Source: Gammaproteobacteria bacterium
Lineage (GTDB): Bacteria; Pseudomonadota; Gammaproteobacteria; Xanthomonadales; Marinicellaceae
DNA length: 11,825 nucleotides
Direction of reading: 5' to 3'
Assembly: GCA_030426065.1 (NCBI GenBank)
Contig: JAUHZH010000023.1
Span: forward strand, 1-11,825
Below, one piece after another: positions 7,651-11,825 of this stretch. The translations under genes and the position numbers were made by a program. The notes beneath the pieces were generated by a model, which did not search any database, was not told the DNA's origin, and saw only the letters and a list, made by a program, of their open reading frames with translations. Positions within the stretch are counted from its first letter, which is position 1. Each line of letters opens with the position of its first letter.

Positions 7651-7679
7651 TTGGTAAAATAAAGGCATGCTATTATAAT
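7651..7679 (+). promoter_or_regulatory. ypjD-corB promoter (rightward half of a two-way promoter)
   Basis: -35 TTGGTA (7651-7656, 4/6), 17-bp spacer, -10 TATAAT (7674-7679, 6/6). Expected start of transcription near 7686. The box overlaps the ATG at 7678, which rules out that codon as the translation start. Confidence 0.75.
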
Positions 7680-7700
7680 GCCTAAACCTCAGAATGTAAC
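7672..7700 (-). promoter_or_regulatory. ffh operon promoter (leftward half of a two-way promoter)
   Basis: Read leftward: -35 GTTACA (7700-7695, 4/6), 17-bp spacer, -10 TATAAT (7677-7672, 6/6). Expected start near 7665, leader about 30 bases. It shares the 8-bp palindrome ATTATAAT (7672-7679) with the ypjD promoter. Confidence 0.7.
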
Positions 7701-7719
7701 GCCAACGCGGCAAAATAAG

Positions 7720-8472
7720 ATGACATACATTTTGCTGGCCACCTTGATCGCACATACCTTGGCAGTGGCCACATTGAACACATATTCGATTTCTTTCGCC
7801 CTCCTGTTGCTTGGCAGTGCTTTGCAAACATTAGCTTGTGGCAGCTTGCTATTGACCGACGCGGGTTGGGCATTCAATGCCCAAAATGCCGTCTTGTTGG
7901 TCAGTTGGGTGGCCAATGTGGTGGTTTTGTTGTCTCGCATCAAGATGCCCCTGGTGCGCTTTGTCATGCACCTGGTTGCTGCCGTGGCTTTGTTGTGGAT
8001 CATGGCTTGGCCTGCCCCCACCAGCATCAAACCCTATGGCTGGCAATTGGATTTGCACATCCTGTTGTCGATATCGGCCTACGCGGTGCTGTCTGTTTCA
8101 ACGGTTTTGGCGGTGGCTTTGGGGATTCAGATCAAACGCATGAAGAGCAACGTCTTCGCAGCCCAAAACATGACCGTTAACAACCTGCTCAGCAACGAAG
8201 AAAAACTGTTCAAGCTGATCGTCACTGGCTGGCTGTTGTTGACCATGACACTGCTGTCTGGTGTGTTGTTTGTCGATGGTTTTCTGACCGAAGGCATGGG
8301 CCACAAAGTGACCTTTTCCATCATGGCTTGGGTGCTGTTCGCCCTGCTGATTTTTGGTCGACTGACCCAAGGGTGGCGTGGACAAAAAGCCATCAAACTG
8401 AATTTATTGGCCATGGCCCTGCTGGCTTTGGGCTACTTGGGCAGCCAAATCGTGATTGACTATTTCCTCTAA
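7720..8472 (+). CDS. ypjD: YpjD: CcsA/HemX-family membrane protein (cytochrome c assembly-like)
   Basis: 250 residues, about eight hydrophobic segments, inner membrane. The family belongs to the cytochrome c assembly (CcsA/HemX) superfamily; haem binding is inferred from the conserved histidines, His113 in DLHILLSISAYAVLS and His195 in GHKVTFSIMAW. The C-terminal block GWRGQKAI with GYLGSQ is characteristic of YpjD. The longer frame from the ATG at 7678 is rejected because that ATG lies inside the -10 box; the ATG at 7720 begins directly with the first membrane segment and leaves a leader of about 34 bases, though its Shine-Dalgarno is weak. It is co-transcribed with the next gene, 6 bases downstream. 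The precise role of YpjD is not established; a link to ion or haem homeostasis is family speculation. Confidence 0.88.
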   Translation: MTYILLATLIAHTLAVATLNTYSISFALLLLGSALQTLACGSLLLTDAGWAFNAQNAVLLVSWVANVVVLLSRIKMPLVRFVMHLVAAVALLWIMAWPAPTSIKPYGWQLDLHILLSISAYAVLSVSTVLAVALGIQIKRMKSNVFAAQNMTVNNLLSNEEKLFKLIVTGWLLLTMTLLSGVLFVDGFLTEGMGHKVTFSIMAWVLFALLIFGRLTQGWRGQKAIKLNLLAMALLALGYLGSQIVIDYFL

Positions 8473-8478
8473 GACCTG

Positions 8479-9747
8479 ATGTTAGACAGTATTTCCACCT
8501 CTTATTTGCTGATTGCCATCGGCGTTTTGCTCTTGCTTTCCGCTTTTTTCTCAAGTTCTGAAACGGCCTTGATGGCGATCAACCGCCTCAAGCTCAAAAG
8601 CGATGCCAAGAAAATTCGTGGTGCCTATCTGGCACAGAAGTTGCTGGAGAAACCTGACAGGTTGATTGGCTTGATCCTGGTGGGCAACAACTTCATCAAC
8701 ATCGCCGCATCGGCCTTGACCACGGTGGCCGCCATCAAAATAGCCGGTGACAAAGGCCTGGTTTATGGCACCACCTTTTTGACCTTCGCCCTGTTGATCT
8801 TCTCGGAAATCACCCCGAAAACCTATGCCGCTTTGTACCCTGAAAAAATTGGCTACAAGTTTGCTTACATCCTGACACCGTTGTCCAAACTGCTTCATCC
8901 CCTGGTTTGGTTCACCAACCTGATCACCAATGGCTTGTTGCGCTTGCTCGGCGTGCCCAAGGAAATCGCCGAAGAAGCCCTGTCGCGTGAAGAATTGCGC
9001 ACCTTGGTCATCGAGAACGATTTGCTGAAACCCGATGAGCACCAGAAAATGATGATCAACATCATGAACCTGGAGCACATGAAACTCGGTGACGTGATGG
9101 TACCACGCAACGAAATCCAAGCCATCAACATCAACGATGAATGGCCCGTGATCGAAAAACAACTGGTCGACACCTACCTCACCCGCCTGCCCGTTTACCA
9201 AGACAGCATCGATGAAGTAATTGGCATCCTCCACATACGGACGATTCTGACCCTGTTGAACAACAAAACTTTGGATAAAACCCGGTTGAGAAAAATCCTC
9301 AGAAAACCCTACTTCGTCCCCGAAAGCGCCACTTTATCGGCACAAATGAAGGAATTCCAGGCCAAAGAACGGCGCATGGGCTTGGTGGTCGATGAATATG
9401 GCGACCTGGTCGGTCTGGTGACCCTGGATGACATCCTGGAAGAAATTGTCGGCGAATTCACTTCAGAGCCCGGCGACCGCGGCCTCAAAATCATCAAACA
9501 CGCCGAAAACCAATACATCGTCAAAGGCCGCATCGCCATCCGCTCACTCAACCGCCGCCTGATGTGGTCCCTGCCCACCGACGACGCCACCACCATCAAC
9601 GGCCTGATTACAGAATACCTCCAAGACCTGCCCAACAAAGACATGGCCGTCGTCATCGAAGGCCACCGCATGACCATCCTCGAAGTCACCGAAGACAACA
9701 TCATCAGCCGTGTACTGATCGAACCGCCGGAAGATTTGAAAACTTGA
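8479..9747 (+). CDS. corB: CorB/YfjD-type DUF21-CBS-CorC_HlyC membrane protein (CNNM family)
   Basis: 422 residues. DUF21/CNNM membrane domain about 1-190 with SSSETA (25-30), GNNFINI (69-75) and EITPKTYA (110-117), motifs of the Mg2+-binding CNNM/CorB pore. Two CBS domains follow (about 205-260, with VMVPRNEI and TRLPVY; about 275-327, with LVVDEYGDLVGLVTLDDILEEIVGE), which bind ATP-Mg in relatives, then a C-terminal CorC_HlyC domain (about 335-415, with TINGLITEYL). Family members export or sense Mg2+, and E. coli YfjD/CorB is the namesake. It starts 6 bases after ypjD, without a clear Shine-Dalgarno, so translation may rely on coupling. The 3' third is unusually GC-rich (41 of 60 bases in 9541-9600). 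The symbol follows the ypjD-yfjD(corB) order. Confidence 0.92.
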   Translation: MLDSISTSYLLIAIGVLLLLSAFFSSSETALMAINRLKLKSDAKKIRGAYLAQKLLEKPDRLIGLILVGNNFINIAASALTTVAAIKIAGDKGLVYGTTFLTFALLIFSEITPKTYAALYPEKIGYKFAYILTPLSKLLHPLVWFTNLITNGLLRLLGVPKEIAEEALSREELRTLVIENDLLKPDEHQKMMINIMNLEHMKLGDVMVPRNEIQAININDEWPVIEKQLVDTYLTRLPVYQDSIDEVIGILHIRTILTLLNNKTLDKTRLRKILRKPYFVPESATLSAQMKEFQAKERRMGLVVDEYGDLVGLVTLDDILEEIVGEFTSEPGDRGLKIIKHAENQYIVKGRIAIRSLNRRLMWSLPTDDATTINGLITEYLQDLPNKDMAVVIEGHRMTILEVTEDNIISRVLIEPPEDLKT

Positions 9748-9777
9748 CGCCACCACATTGGGCATGAGTCAGATCAC

Positions 9778-9805
9778 ATGGTAATGATAATAACATCATC
9801 ACCAT
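9778..9805. terminator. Imperfect hairpin after corB, possible weak terminator
   Basis: TGGTAATGAT (9779-9788) / ATCATCACCA (9795-9804), one A-C mismatch, loop AATAAC, one extra A-T pair outside. There is no T-run, so rho-independent termination is doubtful. It sits 31 bases past the corB stop and overlaps the last codons of the convergent gene, so it may act on both transcripts or on mRNA stability. Confidence 0.35.
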
Positions 9806-10137
9806 TCAGAAAACTCAAAATGGGCGAACCCCTCTAGTGGAAAATCATCACCGTTCAAAGACTGGAACAAACTCAACATGCAATCGAATGGCATGTGCAT
9901 CCCATATGAGCCATTGAGGTCTGGTCGTGGAACTTCGACCCAGTAAGCCTCAATCTCTTCCTCATATATGGTCTGGAGTGTATTGCCATTTGAATCAATC
10001 AAACCACAAAAATCATCTTTTTCTTTGACACTTTTTATGACATCACTACAAAAGACATCAAGATTCATCGACTCCGCGACATCAGCAGCCACATCACGGT
10101 TCAGGCTGGCAGAATAGTAAAAGGCTTTGTAAATCAT
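9799..10137 (-). CDS. Unknown small acidic protein
   Basis: 112 residues, family not recognised. Acidic and soluble, with no signal peptide or membrane segment. The middle holds an EEEIEAYWVEVPRPD segment and a SYGMHMPFD turn, and the chain ends in FAHFEFSEW, a pattern of strands and helices seen in many compact immunity-like or cassette proteins; that comparison is only impressionistic. The ATG has a weak GGA nine bases upstream. It follows a 20-residue mini-ORF by 3 bases, which itself overlaps the previous gene, so expression by coupling is likely. It is the last gene of the leftward train and converges on corB. Confidence 0.7.
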   Translation of the reverse strand: MIYKAFYYSASLNRDVAADVAESMNLDVFCSDVIKSVKEKDDFCGLIDSNGNTLQTIYEEEIEAYWVEVPRPDLNGSYGMHMPFDCMLSLFQSLNGDDFPLEGFAHFEFSEW

Positions 10138-10140
10138 AAT

Positions 10141-10203
10141 TTATCGTCCAAGTAAGTCATAGACAAACGAATTGACTTTCTTGTTTGGGTTATTTTTATT
10201 CAT
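10141..10203 (-). CDS. Possible 20-residue mini-ORF bridging two genes
   Basis: An ATG overlapping the end of the upstream gene by 8 bases opens a 20-residue frame, lysine/asparagine-rich and ending in VNSFVYDLLGR, and stops 3 bases before the ATG of the next gene. It fills the whole gap. No strong Shine-Dalgarno. It may be a coupling peptide, the remnant of a gene, or chance. Confidence 0.3.
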   Translation of the reverse strand: MNKNNPNKKVNSFVYDLLGR

Positions 10204-10489
10204 GAGGCTCAGGAACAGGACGTTCAAGTATATGCATTGAAAATGCTTTCGACAGCACATCAATGACATTTTTTACGAGCTGAGCATCAGGTTTTGGGCA
10301 TTTTACTTGGAAGTTATATGAGTCGAGGTTATCAATAGCAACTTTGAGCTTACCATCTCGAACCCAGAAATATGCATCTGGCATATCTCGCATTCCTTGA
10401 TCTCCCCACTCAAGGTCTTTGAACGCCTTCTCGAGCACACAAAGCAGTTCGTGCGTGCTTGGATACTCCTTTAGTTCAGCGACAACCAT
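10196..10489 (-). CDS. Unknown small protein
   Basis: 97 residues from the ATG; family not recognised. Soluble, with a helix EHLL-like start (STHELLCVLEKAFKDLEW), a strand-rich centre (AYFWVRDGKLKVAIDNL, then FQVKCP) and a closing helix LVKNVIDVLSKAF, suggesting a small alpha-beta fold. The ATG lacks a good Shine-Dalgarno. The same frame is open without a stop back to the stop of the GFA gene (23 codons) and includes GTG codons at 10531 and 10501, giving a plausible sequence VQTYRKHGHYVLKK before the ATG, so the true start may be upstream. It lies between the GFA gene and another unknown gene in the leftward train. Confidence 0.65.
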   Translation of the reverse strand: MVVAELKEYPSTHELLCVLEKAFKDLEWGDQGMRDMPDAYFWVRDGKLKVAIDNLDSYNFQVKCPKPDAQLVKNVIDVLSKAFSMHILERPVPEPHE

Positions 10490-10557
10490 TTTTTCAGCAC
10501 GTAATGCCCGTGTTTACGGTACGTTTGCACGTCCGACTGCTTTTGTTTGGTATGTGT

Positions 10558-10959
10558 TTACTTGGGAAGCTTTTCATAAGTTTTGACTTCATCCAGATCT
10601 TTTGCCCAAACTGCAGCACTTGACTTATGTATATGTGCCGTTGGTTTAATCGTAATGTCCTGATTTAAACAACCTGCCGGCACCACCACTAACTTGTTAT
10701 TCATTTGGATGCTTGGGACTGCTGAGCCACAACGAGAGCAAAAGCTCTTTACATGTTGGGTTGATGGTAGTTGATAGGTATTAACTTTTTCTTCACCTGT
10801 TCGCCAGCTAAGCTGCGCAGTTGATGAAAAAAGATTTGACGCATGTGCTGAACCTGTATCTTTCTGACAGTATTTGCAATGACACAGAAAAAAGCTGTCA
10901 AACTCTCCATTCACTTCAAAACTCACATCGCCACATAAACAAGAACCTCTATAAATCAT
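10558..10959 (-). CDS. GFA / CENP-V zinc-fold family protein
   Basis: 133 residues, the usual length. Zinc-binding cysteines are in place: C7xC9 in SCLCGDVSFEV, C26HC28KYC31 in the CHCKYCQK motif, and C74SRC77GS. Founders of this family were described as glutathione-dependent formaldehyde-activating enzymes, but most members have no proven activity, so only the fold and metal sites are claimed. The ATG has no good Shine-Dalgarno; instead its codon overlaps, as ATGA, the stop of a 15-residue leader ORF with a strong one. Genes of this family are common in accessory DNA and integron cassettes, in keeping with the unknown small genes around it. Confidence 0.9.
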   Translation of the reverse strand: MIYRGSCLCGDVSFEVNGEFDSFFLCHCKYCQKDTGSAHASNLFSSTAQLSWRTGEEKVNTYQLPSTQHVKSFCSRCGSAVPSIQMNNKLVVVPAGCLNQDITIKPTAHIHKSSAAVWAKDLDEVKTYEKLPK

Positions 10960-11003
10960 ACTATATATCTACTCACTGATTTTTCACATAAAGCCTTTGT
11001 CAT
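10956..11003 (-). CDS. Possible 15-residue leader ORF coupled to the GFA gene
   Basis: ATG at 11003 preceded by GAGGAAA (11017-11011, AGGA at 9-base spacing), the best ribosome-binding site in the right-hand block. It encodes MTKALCEKSVSRYIV and its TGA overlaps the GFA start codon as ATGA. It may deliver ribosomes to the GFA start. Short length keeps confidence low. Confidence 0.45.
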   Translation of the reverse strand: MTKALCEKSVSRYIV

Positions 11004-11066
11004 TTGCGTTTTTCCTCGTTTCTACACAGAGCGTGGTAACGAACAACAATATAACTGCTTTACATT

Positions 11067-11079
11067 GTTCAGCCTGAAC
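11067..11079. repeat. 13-bp palindrome in a gap between accessory genes
   Basis: GTTCAG-C-CTGAAC, perfect 6-bp arms around one base, 12 bases past the stop of the 95-residue gene. No T-run follows on the transcribed strand. It could be an operator or part of a folded recombination site. Confidence 0.4.
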
Positions 11080-11091
11080 TTAAGTGGCTTA

Positions 11092-11379
11092 TTAGGCAAG
11101 GCCATTTTCTATTGCTTCTTTATGGCTCAATAGTAATTCTGCAATTTCTTTCGCATTACTCCCTTCAGCTGATAAGCCCATACTATTTTTCTCCAGATCC
11201 TCAAGCCGCTTAACTAACTTGACTGATTCGCCGCTATTCAGCGCTTTCAGAACAGAAGATACATAAGATCGATATTCTGCACGGGCGGTAACGAGGTGAT
11301 TGATACCAATCGGATCCCATTTATAAAACAGCACCTCATCGACCCTACGCTCTAATTCATCCGGTTTAAATCTATCCAT
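11092..11379 (-). CDS. Unknown small helical protein, DUF1871-like pattern
   Basis: 95 residues. The pattern FYKWDPIGI, then an AR-EY-SYV segment, then a helix, SMGL and AELLLSHKEAI resembles, from memory, the DUF1871 (YugE-type) small helical domain, where WDPIG, EYxSY and MGL are the conserved points. No biochemical role is known to me. An in-frame GTG at 11400 adds seven residues, but the ATG at 11379 has GGAG at nine bases and is preferred. It is soluble, without signal peptide. Upstream is the REPIN; downstream an 88-base gap with a palindrome leads to the GFA leader ORF. Confidence 0.7.
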   Translation of the reverse strand: MDRFKPDELERRVDEVLFYKWDPIGINHLVTARAEYRSYVSSVLKALNSGESVKLVKRLEDLEKNSMGLSAEGSNAKEIAELLLSHKEAIENGLA

Positions 11380-11423
11380 ATTTTCACACTCCAATTTCAC
11401 CTATGCATTATTCTCAATGTCTA

Positions 11424-11494
11424 GTAGGATGGGCTATGCCCATCACAAACAGCTGAATAAACCACCAAATCTTGATGGGCGGAGCCCATCCTAC
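11424..11494. repeat. REPIN: inverted pair of REP palindromes with GTAG heads
   Basis: Left unit (11424-11445): GTAG, then GATGGGC/GCCCATC around TAT. Right unit (11473-11494) is its inverse: GATGGGC/GCCCATC around GGA, ending in CTAC. The two 22-base units match at 20 positions when one is reversed, and are separated by 27 bases. Each folds alone, and together they form one long hairpin. A GTAG head next to a short GC palindrome is the hallmark of REP elements mobilised by RAYT (TnpA-REP) transposases; no RAYT gene is in this window. It lies in the gap between two leftward genes. Confidence 0.85.
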
Positions 11495-11504
11495 AATACT
11501 TTTG

Positions 11505-11825
11505 CTAGAACAAGTGAGCCAATTCATCAACAAAATGCGCAGGTTTTGAGTTTAAAAAAACATCAGGCTGAATGTCATCTACGTGTGCCATATTAACGCA
11601 CTGCTGCATGTAATTTTGCCCGCCATAAGAAGCGAACCTGCCATTGATCCAAAACCGGCCAACTTGACCTTTTTTGAGCGTGAATAAAGGGCGTTTATGG
11701 GCTCCCCTTTTAGGTTGACCGTGGGTATAAAGGTTGTAAGTGAACAGAATTTGAATTCCGCTTTCAGTCAATTTGTAGTCAAAGCACCCATACTTGGTGC
11801 CAAAATCAATAACTGAAGTTTTGTG
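11505..11825 (-). CDS. Unknown protein, 5' end beyond the window
   Basis: The frame runs open to the right edge (106 codons visible) with no ATG near the edge, so the N-terminus is missing; a TTG at 11771 is not a believable start because the coding sequence continues smoothly upstream (IDFGTKYGCFDYKLTES). Motifs: HGQPKRGAHKRPLFTLKKGQ, then GRFWINGRFASYGGQNY, and a C-terminal helix ending in DELAHLF. The protein is basic in the middle and soluble; family not recognised. The stop is 10 bases from the REPIN. It is the first visible gene of the leftward accessory train. Confidence 0.7.
   Translation of the reverse strand, partial: HKTSVIDFGTKYGCFDYKLTESGIQILFTYNLYTHGQPKRGAHKRPLFTLKKGQVGRFWINGRFASYGGQNYMQQCVNMAHVDDIQPDVFLNSKPAHFVDELAHLF

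Noticed and set aside
7678..7719. Upstream ATG adding 14 residues to YpjD
   Set aside because: This ATG overlaps the TATAAT box of its own promoter, so it should not be in the mRNA.
8551..9234. Long 227-residue open frame on - inside corB
   Set aside because: It is the antisense shadow of a strongly conserved CBS transporter gene, low in complexity and without recognisable motifs or ribosome site.
10517..10535. Small hairpin with one bulged base before the 97-residue gene, considered as attC or terminator
   Set aside because: No T-run, no flanking core sites, and the stretch is also open reading frame; left as a remark in the linker finding.
11091..11097. GCCTAAT as an integron attC half-site at the stop of the 95-residue gene
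   Set aside because: Six of seven matches, but no complementary GTTRRRY partner at the right distance; not enough to annotate attC.
11380..11400. GTG start for the 95-residue protein
   Set aside because: The ATG at 11379 has GGAG at nine bases; the GTG has no such site.

Overview
The window looks like chromosomal DNA of a gammaproteobacterium of moderate GC. The main reason is the block in which ffh diverges from ypjD and a CorB/YfjD-type CBS transporter gene, the arrangement known from E. coli and relatives. A standalone bacterial-type malate dehydrogenase, a TlpA-like thioredoxin end and a GGDEF protein fit the same group. No rRNA, tRNA, CRISPR array, phage or IS gene is visible. I cannot name the genus from sequence alone.

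Layout, left to right. 1-188: 3' end of a TlpA-like thioredoxin gene on +, ending inside a hairpin terminator that it shares with the convergent pruA. 223-4121: three leftward genes, pruA (L-glutamate gamma-semialdehyde dehydrogenase), a membrane GGDEF protein and mdh (NAD malate dehydrogenase). The mdh terminator lies directly against the GGDEF promoter. 4122-4353: divergent spacer with a strong mdh promoter and a perfect 8-bp inverted repeat. 4354-5004: a NadD-family adenylyltransferase on +, overlapping convergently with the next operon. 4997-7634: leftward operon ffh, a secreted unknown protein, then a membrane unknown protein, joined by TGATG stop/start overlaps. 7635-7719: a compact two-way promoter whose -10 is the palindrome ATTATAAT, read leftward for ffh and rightward for ypjD-corB. 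7720-9747: ypjD (CcsA/HemX-like membrane protein) and a CorB-type DUF21/CBS protein.

9748-11825 is different in character. It holds five short leftward genes (one cut by the window end), only one with a clear family (GFA/CENP-V zinc fold). Base composition is lower: 60-base samples at 10561 and 10621 have 25 and 24 G+C, against 41 at 9541 and 33 at 7141. There is an inverted REP pair (REPIN) and several tiny ORFs that bridge the gaps between genes. It resembles an accessory or cassette-like island inserted after corB, but I see no canonical attC site and no integrase.

Functionally the left part is central metabolism and housekeeping: proline degradation, TCA cycle, NAD synthesis, SRP targeting and ion transport. 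The right end is the variable part and the best place to look for something undescribed. The least explained items are the two unknown genes locked to ffh, the symmetric two-way promoter, the leader ORF in front of the GFA gene, and the REPIN.
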